From an uncultured Clostridium sp. (GTDB taxonomy: Bacteria; Bacillota; Clostridia; Clostridiales; Clostridiaceae), in assembly GCA_937927335.1 (NCBI GenBank), contig CALBDU010000023.1:1-64000 (forward strand): a DNA stretch of 64,000 nucleotides, in the 5' to 3' direction. Shown here piece after piece: positions 56,124 through 64,000 of the stretch. Within the stretch, counting starts at the first letter, position 1; every line of letters starts with the position of its first letter. The translations under genes were made by a program, and so were the position numbers. The notes under the pieces are model-generated. The model saw only the letters and a program-made list of their open reading frames with translations, was not told where the DNA came from and searched no databases.

Positions 56124-57161
56124 ATGATTAATGCAGGGATAATTGGCGCCACTGGCTATGCCGGTGAACAGCTTGTGTGGTTTCTCAATAACCACAAAGA
56201 GGTGTCTTTGAAGTTTTTGTGCTCAAATTCCTATGCGGATATGGATTACAGCAGTATATACAGAAACTACTACGGACATATTAATATTTCATGTATAAGT
56301 ATACACGAAATCTATGATAATTTAGATGAAATTGATGTTCTTTTTTTAGCCATGCCCCACGGAAAATCCTTTGATATTACCAGGGCAGCTCTTTCCAAAG
56401 GTGTAAAGGTTATAGACATGGGAGCAGACTACAGGCTTAAAAATAAGGAGGTTTACGAAAGCTGGTACAAGGTTAACCACGAAGCACTTGATTTGCTGGA
56501 AAACTCAGTATATGGCCTTCCTGAACTAAACCGTGAAATAATTAAGCCTGCTGAATTAATTGCAAATCCTGGCTGCTACTGTACTGCCAGTATTCTTGCA
56601 ATGGCTCCTCTGGTAAAAAACAAAGTTATTGACATTAATTCAATTATTATTGACGCTAAATCAGGTGTTTCAGGTGCAGGCAGAGGCGCTAATACACCTA
56701 ACCTTTATTGCGAATGCAATGAATCAATAAAAGCATACGCTCTTACCACCCACAGGCATACCCCTGAGATAGAACAGGTATTGTCCGGATTAAATGATGA
56801 AGATATAAAAATCACCTTCACCCCGCACCTTACTCCTATGAACAGAGGCATACTTTCTGTGTGCTATGCATCACTTAACAGCAGCTGCAAAGAGGAGGCC
56901 CTTTATGAATTATACAATGAATTCTACAAAGATGAGTATTTTGTGAAGGTCCTTGATGTCCCACCTGAAACAAGATACGTAAGGGGCTCAAATATGTGCC
57001 ATATTGGTTTAAGACTGGATAAAAGAACAAATCGTGTTATTGTGGTATCAGCCATTGACAATCTTATTAAAGGAGCTGCAGGGCAGGCTGTGCAGAATAT
57101 GAACCTAGTTTTTGGATTAAAGGAAAATACAGCACTGGATTTCCCTGCCATGGTCCCGTAA
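56124..57161 (+). CDS. argC: N-acetyl-gamma-glutamyl-phosphate reductase ArgC
   Basis: A 345-residue NADP-dependent reductase. The N-terminal IIGATGYAGEQLVWFL is the Rossmann motif, NPGCYCTASILAM has the catalytic Cys, and HRHTPEIEQVLS a conserved His block. It uses GAGGTGAT as a ribosome site. It lies 45 bases before proB on the same strand, so arginine and proline genes, which share glutamate as precursor, may be transcribed together. Confidence 0.97.
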   Translation: MINAGIIGATGYAGEQLVWFLNNHKEVSLKFLCSNSYADMDYSSIYRNYYGHINISCISIHEIYDNLDEIDVLFLAMPHGKSFDITRAALSKGVKVIDMGADYRLKNKEVYESWYKVNHEALDLLENSVYGLPELNREIIKPAELIANPGCYCTASILAMAPLVKNKVIDINSIIIDAKSGVSGAGRGANTPNLYCECNESIKAYALTTHRHTPEIEQVLSGLNDEDIKITFTPHLTPMNRGILSVCYASLNSSCKEEALYELYNEFYKDEYFVKVLDVPPETRYVRGSNMCHIGLRLDKRTNRVIVVSAIDNLIKGAAGQAVQNMNLVFGLKENTALDFPAMVP

Positions 57162-57206
57162 AGTCAATACTTTAAAAATTTAGTATTGATGATGGGAGAT
57201 ATGTAA

Positions 57207-58016
57207 ATGGAAAACTATAGAAAAGGTTATATAAATAAAGTAAAAAGAGTGGTTGTAAAGGTAGGTACCTCTACCCTTACACATAATAGAGGCTTGCTTA
57301 ATCTTTACAGAATAGAGCCTGTTGTAAGGCAGCTTGCCGAACTTCACACAAGAGATTACGAAATAATACTGGTTACCTCAGGAGCAATCAGCGCTGGTAT
57401 GGGTAAGTTAAACCTGAAGGAAAGGCCAAAGACTATTCCTGAAAGCCAGTCAGCAGCAGCTGTAGGTCAGGGAATTCTTCTTCATATGTATGAAAAGCTT
57501 TTTTCAGAGTATGGTAAAACTGTTGCCCAGCTCCTTTTGACAAAGGATGATATTTTTATAGAGGAAAGATGCAGTCACGCCCGTGACGCTCTTTCAGAAC
57601 TTATGAAGCTTAAGGTTATTCCTATTATAAATGAAAATGATGCCGTAGCAGTGGATGAAATAAAATTTGGAGACAATGATACCCTTTCGGCTTTAGTAGC
57701 TCAGCTTTCAAAAGCAGACCTGCTGATTATCCTATCAGATATAAAGGGCCTATACAGCCAGGACCCAAGAACAAATCCTGATGCTGAGCTCATAACCATG
57801 GTTAATGAAATAACTCCATCAATTGAGGCTTTGGCTGGTGGTGCCGGTACTGAACTTGGAACCGGTGGTATGATTACAAAAATTAACGCAGCAAAAATTG
57901 CCTCAGAGGCAGGCGTAGATATGATAATTGCCGATGGGTCTGACAGACAAATATTATATAAAATAATGGAAGGCCAAAATGTTGGAACCTGGTTCAAAAG
58001 TGAGGTGAACAGATAA
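57207..58016 (+). CDS. proB: Glutamate 5-kinase ProB (short form)
   Basis: A 269-residue amino acid kinase without the C-terminal PUA domain, the short form. [43 protein letters not shown] and [15 protein letters not shown] mark the active site. It overlaps proA by one base. It makes gamma-glutamyl phosphate for proline. Confidence 0.97.
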   Translation: MENYRKGYINKVKRVVVKVGTSTLTHNRGLLNLYRIEPVVRQLAELHTRDYEIILVTSGAISAGMGKLNLKERPKTIPESQSAAAVGQGILLHMYEKLFSEYGKTVAQLLLTKDDIFIEERCSHARDALSELMKLKVIPIINENDAVAVDEIKFGDNDTLSALVAQLSKADLLIILSDIKGLYSQDPRTNPDAELITMVNEITPSIEALAGGAGTELGTGGMITKINAAKIASEAGVDMIIADGSDRQILYKIMEGQNVGTWFKSEVNR

Positions 58017-59296
58017 TGGATATAAATATTTATGTGGCAGAAAAAGCATCTCTTGCCAAGGAAGCATCCAGGGTTCTTTCCATAACCGGAACTGAAACAA
58101 AAAATACTGCTTTGGAAAACATGGCAGATGCTCTTCTTTCAAATGAGGAATATATTTTAACAGCAAATTCACTAGATATCCAATCTGCAAAAGACAAAGG
58201 CATGTCGAAGGCCATGCTGGACAGACTACTGCTTACACACCAGAGAATTGAAGCTATGGCACTTGGTATAAAGCAGGTTGCTGCATTAGAGGATCCTGTA
58301 GGCGAGATCAAAAAAATGTGGAAAAGGCCAAATGGATTGATAATTGGACAAATGAAGGTACCATTGGGAGTTATAGGCATCATCTATGAAGCAAGACCCA
58401 ATGTAACAGCAGATGCCGCAGCGCTATGCATAAAATCCGGAAACGCAGTTATTTTGAAGGGCGGCTCAGAGGCTATTGAGAGCAACAAGGCTATAGCTGA
58501 AATATTAAGCCAGGCATGTGTTAATTCAGGTCTGCCCGCCGCTTCTGTAAGCTTTATTGATACTACAGACAGAAATGCAGTAAATGTTTTGCTTAAGCTT
58601 AATAAATATATAGATGTTATTATACCAAGAGGCAGTGGCAGTTTAATAAAATTTGTTATTAACAATTCCACTGTTCCAGTAATTCAAACCGGCGAAGGAA
58701 ATTGCCACATATTTGTGGATGAGACAGCAGATACTGAAATGGCAATTGATATTATTGTTAATGCAAAAACCCAAAGGCCTGCAGTTTGCAATGCAGCTGA
58801 AACGCTTTTGGTGCACAGGTCTGCAGCTTTGCAGTTCGTTCCTGCAGCTGCAAAGATATTGCTTGAGCTTGGAGTTGAAATCAGAGGCTGCGAAAAGACT
58901 ATTGAAATTTTAAGCAGAAACATGGATATAGGCTGTGAGAAGTTGATTCCTGCCACTGACATTGACTATGCCACTGAATTCCTGGATCTTATACTGGCAG
59001 TAAAGGTTGTTGATTCCCTGGATGATGCAATTAACCATATTTTCAGGTACAGCACCGGTCACTCGGAGGTTATTATCACTAACGATTATTTGAATTCTCA
59101 AAGGTTTCTAAGAGAGGTTGATTCCGCTGCAGTGTATGTCAATGCTTCCAGCAGATTCACTGACGGTTTTGAATTCGGTTTTGGTGCAGAAATTGGTATC
59201 AGCACACAGAAGCTTCATGCCAGAGGCCCAATGGGGTTAAATGAGTTGACTACAATAAAAAACGTTATATATGGCTCCGGCCAAATCAGAAAATAA
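58016..59296 (+). CDS. proA: Glutamate-5-semialdehyde dehydrogenase ProA
   Basis: A 426-residue dehydrogenase that reduces gamma-glutamyl phosphate. ValPLGVIGIIYEARPNVT and GNAVILKGGSEA bind cofactor; the catalytic Cys is in TQRPAVCNAAETLLVH near residue 260. It is coupled to proB by a one-base overlap and followed by a strong hairpin terminator. The third enzyme, ProC, is not in the window. Confidence 0.97.
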   Translation: MDINIYVAEKASLAKEASRVLSITGTETKNTALENMADALLSNEEYILTANSLDIQSAKDKGMSKAMLDRLLLTHQRIEAMALGIKQVAALEDPVGEIKKMWKRPNGLIIGQMKVPLGVIGIIYEARPNVTADAAALCIKSGNAVILKGGSEAIESNKAIAEILSQACVNSGLPAASVSFIDTTDRNAVNVLLKLNKYIDVIIPRGSGSLIKFVINNSTVPVIQTGEGNCHIFVDETADTEMAIDIIVNAKTQRPAVCNAAETLLVHRSAALQFVPAAAKILLELGVEIRGCEKTIEILSRNMDIGCEKLIPATDIDYATEFLDLILAVKVVDSLDDAINHIFRYSTGHSEVIITNDYLNSQRFLREVDSAAVYVNASSRFTDGFEFGFGAEIGISTQKLHARGPMGLNELTTIKNVIYGSGQIRK

Positions 59297-59298
59297 TT

Positions 59299-59324
59299 AA
59301 ACCTCCGCATTATGCGGAGGTTTT
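59299..59324. terminator. Terminator between proA and purL
   Basis: A 9-bp stem AACCTCCGC / GCGGAGGTT (59300-59322, loop ATTAT) is followed by TTTT on the plus strand for proA. The minus side has a shorter T tail for purL, so it is best for proA. Confidence 0.82.
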
Positions 59325-59331
59325 GTACTTG

Positions 59332-62300
59332 TTATTTAAAGTAATTCACACCAGCTTCAAATATTTTCTGATCCTTGTTTCCTGAAATATTCTTCAGCAC
59401 ATTAATTCCATTTCTTTCAGAGTGAGCCATTTTGCCAAACACTCTTCCATCGGGACTTGTTATACCTTCTACTGCATAATCAGACCCATTAAGATTATAC
59501 AAGGAATCATAAGTAGCTTTACCGTTAAGGTCCACATACTGAGTTGCTATCTGTCCTTTATTAACCAGTTCCTTCATAAGCTCATCCTTGATTACAAATC
59601 GTCCTTCACCATGTGAAACCGGCACGCTGTGCAGATCTCCAAGCTCTACATTACTGAGCCATGGAGATAATTTAGAAACTACCTTGGTAGTTACTATATG
59701 TGATATATGTCTTCCAATTCTATTATAGGTTAATGTAGGGCAATCCTCATCTATATCTCTAATTTCTCCAAATGGCACAAGCCCCAGTTTAATTAATGCC
59801 TGAAATCCATTGCATATTCCCAGCATTAGACCGTCCCTGTTTTTCAAAAGCTCAATTACCGCATCCTTGATTACTGGATTTCTGAATACAGTTGCTATGA
59901 ATTTTCCTGATCCATCAGGCTCATCCCCTGCGCTAAAGCCACCAGGCAGCATAATGATCTGAGAATTTTTGATTAGTCTTGCCAATTCATTTACTGATTC
60001 ATTTATATGATAAGGAGTCAGGTTGTTGAATACAAATGTTTCAGCTTCAGCTCCTGCTCTTACAAAGGCTCTTGCAGAATCATACTCGCAGTTTGTCCCA
60101 GGGAAAACCGGAATGACTACTTTTGGCTTTGCAATTTTAATCACTGGAGTTTTTGTATTCTTTTCCCCGAAGGAAATATCACTTTTTAATTCTTTCCTGT
60201 AATCCTTTTTGGATGGGAATATGCTTTCCAGTGTTCCCTCCCAGGCATTTTGTATTTCGTCTAATTTAATTTCAATTTCATTTACCTCAATTGAAGGCTT
60301 GCTTTGAGTTGTTCCTATGATTTTATAATTTATATCCTTAAGCTCGCTTATATCCATACCTTTTTTCAATTCAAGGATTATTGAACCGTAACCTGGGTAA
60401 AATAAGCTGCTTTTGTCAATAAGCTTGCTGAATTTAACTCCAATTTTATTTCCAAAGCACATTTTGCTTAAAGCTTCGCATATGCCCCCTCTTTTTACTG
60501 AAATGGCTGATATGGCATATCCTTTTTCTATAAGTTCTCTTACTCTTGTGAAATTTTTCTTTAATATTTCAAAGTCAGGCACTCCATACTCATCTCTAAC
60601 TGAATTGATCAATACTATATCATTGCCAGCATCCTTGAATTCAGGTGATATTACATTATCAACATTAACCGCATCCACTGCAAAGGCTACCAGGGTTGGA
60701 GGAACACTTATATCCTTAAAGCTTCCAGACATGCTGTCCTTTCCTCCAATAGCTGCTATACCAAAATTCTGTTGTGCATACAAGCCTCCCAAAAGAGCTG
60801 CGAATGGCTTTCCCCATTTTTCCTTGTCCGTACCCAGCTTTTCAAAATACTCCTGGAAGGAAAGTCTTACTCGGCTGTAATCCCCTCCGCAGGCCACTAT
60901 TTTTGTAACAGCTTCTACTACAGAATACATTGCACCATGGAAAGGACTCCATTTTGAAATCTCAGGGTTAAATCCAAAGGTCATCAGTGTGCCTGTACTA
61001 GTTTCTCCAGCCATCACCGGAAGCTTGGCTGCCATACCCTCTGCAGGTGTTCCTTGATACTTGCCTCCAAAAGGCATTAATACCGTACCTGTTCCTATGG
61101 TACTGTCAAATCTTTCTACCAGGCCCTTCTGGCTGCAAATATTTATATCCTTTAGAGTTTCCTTCCACTGGCTTGCCAGATCCAGACTGCTGTCTTCTCT
61201 TCTGAAATAATTTTCATCATATTTTGGTGCTTTGACAAATACATCAGTATTTTGTCTGATTCCATTTGTATTGAGGAAATCTCTGCTTAAATCAACAATA
61301 GTTTTTCCTCTCCAGTTCATCTTTAGTCTGTTTTCGGCTGTAACCTCAGCAACCACTGCTGCTTCCAGGTTTTCCTCTTTTGCAAATTTTATGAATTTAT
61401 CAGCGTCAGCCTTAGATACTACTACAGCCATACGCTCCTGTGATTCAGATATGGCTAGCTCCGTGCCATCAAGACCTTCATATTTCTTATTTACCTTATC
61501 AAGGTTAATTACGAGGCCATCTGTTAGTTCACCTATGGCAACAGATACTCCGCCAGCGCCAAAATCGTTACATCTCTTAATTAATGTGCTCACTGCAGGA
61601 TTTCTAAACAGTCGCTGGATTTTTCTCTCTGTTGGTGCATTTCCCTTTTGTACCTCTGAGCCGCATGTAAGGATAGAGGTTTCAGTATGTTTTTTTGACG
61701 AGCCTGTAGCACCGCCGCAGCCATCTCTCCCGGTTCTTCCTCCTACAAGGATTACAACATCTGAAGGTACCGGCTCCATTCTCACTACGTTCTTCTTTGG
61801 AGCAGCACCAATTACAGCCCCTACTTCCATTCTTTTTGCAATATATCCATTGTCATATATTTCTGCAACCTGTCCCGTTGCAAGGCCGATCTGGTTGCCA
61901 TAGGAGCTGTAGCCGTGGGCTGCTCCCTGGGTTATCTTTTTCTGCGGCAGCTTTCCCTTAAGAGTATCCTCTATGGCAGCCCTTGGATCTCCACTTCCAG
62001 TTACCCTCATAGCCTGATATACGTAGGATCTTCCGGATAATGGGTCTCTTATTGCGCCTCCAAGACATGTTGCTGCACCGCCAAAGGGTTCTATCTCCGT
62101 AGGATGGTTATGGGTCTCATTTTTAAACATAACCAGCCATTCTTCATTTTTACCGTCAACTTCAGCATTAACTACAATACTGCATGCATTTATTTCGTCA
62201 GATATGTCAAGATCATCTAGCATACCCTTTTTTCTAAGCTCCTTCATTCCAATGACAGCTATATCCATGAGGCACATAGCCTTTTCCTTGTCACCGTATA

Positions 62301-63087
62301 CATATTCCCGGCTTTTCTTATAATTTTCAAAAGCAGTTTTTATTGGAAATGAATAATGGGAATTTTCAATTTCAACATTATTTATTTTTGTCATAAAGGT
62401 TGTATGTCTGCAATGATCTGACCAATAGGTATCTATAACCTTTATTTCCGTTATGGAAGGCGCTCTTCCTTCGCTTTTGAAATATTCCTGACAAAAAGCA
62501 AGATCCTCAAGGCTCATTGCAAGACCATTATCTTCAACAAATCTGCAAAGGCCATCTTTATCTAAGTGCAGGAAGCCTTCAAGAACCTCAACATCCTCTG
62601 GAATTTCCACTTCCATTTCAAGGGATAAAGGCTTATCCAGTGAAGCTTCTCTGGAGTCAACAGGATTTATGCAATACTCCTTAATTTTTGTTAGTTCAGC
62701 TTGGCTAATATCACCTTGTATAACATAAACCTTGGAGGATAAAATATTCGGTTTTTCACCCTGGGTTATAATCTGCACACATTGTGAGGCTGAATCTGCT
62801 CTTTGATCATACTGTCCGGGAAGATATTCCATTGCGAATACTTTATCATTTTCATCCACTTCGATTTTCTCAAAATACACCTGGTCAACTGTTTTTTCAG
62901 AAAAAATAGTGTATACCGTATCCAGTAATTCTTCTGTTTTAAGGCCTGAAATATCATATCTGTTTAAAAGTCTTATAGATTTTAAGCCTTTCAGATGCAG
63001 GCTGTCCTTTAAATCCTGCAGCAGATTTTGTGCCTCTACATCAAAGTTAGGTTTTTTTTCTACAAAAATTCTTTTCACATCACTCAT
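59332..63087 (-). CDS. purL: Phosphoribosylformylglycinamidine synthase PurL, large form
   Basis: A 1251-residue fused FGAM synthase for the fourth step of purine synthesis. It has an N-terminal PurS-like region, the synthetase domain with FKNETHNHPTEIEPFGGAATC near residue 325, and GAGGVSVAIGEL and GGKDSMSGSF blocks. The C-terminal class I glutaminase starts near VVIPVFPGTNCEYDS, with nucleophile Cys in LMLGICNGFQALIKLG. This large clostridial form replaces the split purS-purQ-purL. I chose ATG 63087 because AAGGAG lies 8 bases upstream. PurBox-like cores precede it. Confidence 0.97.
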   Translation of the reverse strand: MSDVKRIFVEKKPNFDVEAQNLLQDLKDSLHLKGLKSIRLLNRYDISGLKTEELLDTVYTIFSEKTVDQVYFEKIEVDENDKVFAMEYLPGQYDQRADSASQCVQIITQGEKPNILSSKVYVIQGDISQAELTKIKEYCINPVDSREASLDKPLSLEMEVEIPEDVEVLEGFLHLDKDGLCRFVEDNGLAMSLEDLAFCQEYFKSEGRAPSITEIKVIDTYWSDHCRHTTFMTKINNVEIENSHYSFPIKTAFENYKKSREYVYGDKEKAMCLMDIAVIGMKELRKKGMLDDLDISDEINACSIVVNAEVDGKNEEWLVMFKNETHNHPTEIEPFGGAATCLGGAIRDPLSGRSYVYQAMRVTGSGDPRAAIEDTLKGKLPQKKITQGAAHGYSSYGNQIGLATGQVAEIYDNGYIAKRMEVGAVIGAAPKKNVVRMEPVPSDVVILVGGRTGRDGCGGATGSSKKHTETSILTCGSEVQKGNAPTERKIQRLFRNPAVSTLIKRCNDFGAGGVSVAIGELTDGLVINLDKVNKKYEGLDGTELAISESQERMAVVVSKADADKFIKFAKEENLEAAVVAEVTAENRLKMNWRGKTIVDLSRDFLNTNGIRQNTDVFVKAPKYDENYFRREDSSLDLASQWKETLKDINICSQKGLVERFDSTIGTGTVLMPFGGKYQGTPAEGMAAKLPVMAGETSTGTLMTFGFNPEISKWSPFHGAMYSVVEAVTKIVACGGDYSRVRLSFQEYFEKLGTDKEKWGKPFAALLGGLYAQQNFGIAAIGGKDSMSGSFKDISVPPTLVAFAVDAVNVDNVISPEFKDAGNDIVLINSVRDEYGVPDFEILKKNFTRVRELIEKGYAISAISVKRGGICEALSKMCFGNKIGVKFSKLIDKSSLFYPGYGSIILELKKGMDISELKDINYKIIGTTQSKPSIEVNEIEIKLDEIQNAWEGTLESIFPSKKDYRKELKSDISFGEKNTKTPVIKIAKPKVVIPVFPGTNCEYDSARAFVRAGAEAETFVFNNLTPYHINESVNELARLIKNSQIIMLPGGFSAGDEPDGSGKFIATVFRNPVIKDAVIELLKNRDGLMLGICNGFQALIKLGLVPFGEIRDIDEDCPTLTYNRIGRHISHIVTTKVVSKLSPWLSNVELGDLHSVPVSHGEGRFVIKDELMKELVNKGQIATQYVDLNGKATYDSLYNLNGSDYAVEGITSPDGRVFGKMAHSERNGINVLKNISGNKDQKIFEAGVNYFK

Positions 63088-63104
63088 TTTAAATTCTCCT
63101 TGAT

Positions 63105-63182
63105 TATATTTTACGAACATTTTTTTAGTTAGTTAAAATATCATTCGCATTTATTATAACATAAATAACCATACAATAACAA
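63105..63182 (-). promoter_or_regulatory. purL promoter and inverted PurBox-like pair
   Basis: TTGTTA (63177-63182) and TATAAT (63153-63158) are 18 bases apart on the minus strand. Between the promoter and the gene, CGAA on the plus strand (63114-63117, in TTTTACGAACATT) and TTCG (63144-63147) form an inverted pair of PurBox cores, with core starts 30 bases apart, as expected for PurR PurBoxes with a 16-17 base gap. I infer PurR repression. Confidence 0.5.
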
Positions 63183-63196
63183 TATCTATTGTAAAA

Positions 63197-63225
63197 TTGA
63201 GTAATATCTTTACTTATGTTATAAT
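63197..63225 (+). promoter_or_regulatory. Promoter of the ThrE-like gene
   Basis: TTGAGT (63197-63202) and a perfect TATAAT (63220-63225) are 17 bases apart on the plus strand, 25 bases before the start. Confidence 0.7.
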
Positions 63226-63249
63226 ATTTCTGTTTAGAGGAGGTGGATT

Positions 63250-64000
63250 ATGGATATCAACAGGATAATACATATTGCTGCAAACGCCGGACGAATAATC
63301 CTTGAAAACGGCGGAGAAACCTATAGAGCAGAAGAAACCATTAACAGAATATGCAGTTCCTATGATTTGACGGAATCAGAGTGTTTTGTGACACCTTCAA
63401 TTATCATCGTATCAGCCGCCGGTAACTTTGGACAATCAATTTCAGTGATAAAAAGAATAAACAACCGTACCATTAATCTTGAAAAGATAATACAAATAAA
63501 TGACCTTTCAAGAAATATAAAAGCCATGGGCTATTCACTGGAAGCTATTGAAAACAAATTAGACAGCATTGATCTTATCAAACCCTATGAAATGAAATTT
63601 ATGGTACTTGCCTCTTCAATTGCTGCAGGCTGCCTTACCCTTGCCTTTGGCGGGGACATAAAGGATATGCTTGTTGCAGCTGTTGCCGGCGGTATTATGA
63701 AACTGCTCATAGACTTTTTATATACACTGAAAGCAAACGAATTCTTCATAAACATATTTGGAGGCTTTACAGCCACACTGATATGCCTTGCGGGAATTAA
63801 GCTTAATTTGGCTACCCATATGGATAAGGTAACTATTGGAGCATTGATGCTGCTAGTGCCAGGGCTTGCCATTACCAATGCCATTAGAGATACCATAGCC
63901 GGTGATTTGATTTCAGGAATCATGCGGGCGGTGGAGGCATTCCTTATAGCTATAGCCGTAGCAGTAGGAAGCGGTATTGTATTTAAATTATGGTTTACCA
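63250..64000 (+). CDS. Threonine/serine exporter ThrE, N-terminal domain protein (partial)
   Basis: ATG 63250, with AGGAGGTG upstream, begins a frame open to the right edge (250 residues visible). It matches the DUF1212/ThrE N-terminal family: AGRIILENGGETYRAEET at about 11-28, a following cytoplasmic part, and five hydrophobic segments from about residue 117 (MVLASSIAAGCLTLAFGG, then LLVPGLAITNAIRDTIAGD). In clostridia a second small ThrE-like membrane protein usually follows, outside this window. It would export threonine or serine; the substrate is inferred. Confidence 0.88.
   Translation, partial: MDINRIIHIAANAGRIILENGGETYRAEETINRICSSYDLTESECFVTPSIIIVSAAGNFGQSISVIKRINNRTINLEKIIQINDLSRNIKAMGYSLEAIENKLDSIDLIKPYEMKFMVLASSIAAGCLTLAFGGDIKDMLVAAVAGGIMKLLIDFLYTLKANEFFINIFGGFTATLICLAGIKLNLATHMDKVTIGALMLLVPGLAITNAIRDTIAGDLISGIMRAVEAFLIAIAVAVGSGIVFKLWFT

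Noticed and set aside
61232..61903. 223-codon plus-strand frame opposite purL
   Set aside because: Lies wholly inside conserved purL sequence and has no ribosome site or family motif.
1..64000. CRISPR array, prophage, insertion sequences, tRNA or rRNA genes
   Set aside because: Read through for repeat-spacer arrays, transposase and integrase motifs and cloverleaf or rRNA signatures; none seen, though tRNA detection by eye is not exhaustive.

Overview
The window is about 64 kb of AT-rich chromosome from an endospore-forming, anaerobic-type Firmicute, most likely class Clostridia and close to Clostridium sensu stricto. The reasons are AT-rich codon use, strong GGAGG-type ribosome binding sites, a spoIIGA-sigE-sigG cluster with sigK nearby, a T-box in front of alaS, the short HisG plus HisZ pair, and the alaS-ireB-ruvX-DUF1292 and mltG-O-methyltransferase-U32 gene orders. 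Almost all genes are on the minus strand. I see no rRNA or tRNA genes, insertion sequences, prophage or CRISPR array. This is core chromosome, not an accessory island.

Layout in coordinate order: the N-terminal part of an ErcA-type iron alcohol dehydrogenase (1-957) and two very small unannotated genes (1082-1370); glyA; gpsA-der-DUF512 radical SAM; a low-affinity phosphate transporter with its DUF47 partner (6540-8157); the pstSCAB-phoU operon (8300-12449) and its phoPR sensor pair behind pgeF (12576-15707); nrdR and a YlmC/YmxH protein; the sporulation and division block sigG, sigE, spoIIGA, ftsZ, ftsA (16599-21566); a gap with two tiny plus-strand genes (21952-22192); pilT, sigK, a class B penicillin-binding protein, a U32 protein and O-methyltransferase pair predicted to modify tRNA, mltG, typA, ylbF, RNase J, fur, DUF1292, ruvX, ireB and alaS (22228-37108); a T-box leader; an AI-2E family permease and PRC-barrel protein; and iscR-iscS-iscU (38939-40995).

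The last third is biosynthetic. A plus-strand HisC/CobD-like aminotransferase (41174) precedes rarA and an auxin-efflux carrier-hisK-membrane protein set. These are followed by a hisZGDBHAFIE operon (46097-52745) that lacks hisC, then degV, a divergent argDB / argC-proB-proA locus, full-length purL and the start of a ThrE-type exporter. With HisK as the likely phosphatase and the stray aminotransferase as a candidate HisC, the window could encode a complete histidine pathway.

The regulatory sequences are the most informative part beyond gene calls. They include tandem Pho-box-like repeats upstream of both phosphate uptake operons (10 and 11 bp periods), a complete alanine T-box, ARG-box-like dyads covering both promoter elements of argC, an inverted pair of PurBox-like cores in front of purL, a triple 8-bp-period repeat in the his leader, and a spoIIGA promoter with an extended spacer and an overlapping Spo0A-box-like sequence. 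I found no convincing new multi-gene system. The best candidates for something undescribed are the two small-gene pairs at 1082-1370 and 21952-22192, and the small membrane protein translationally coupled to hisK.
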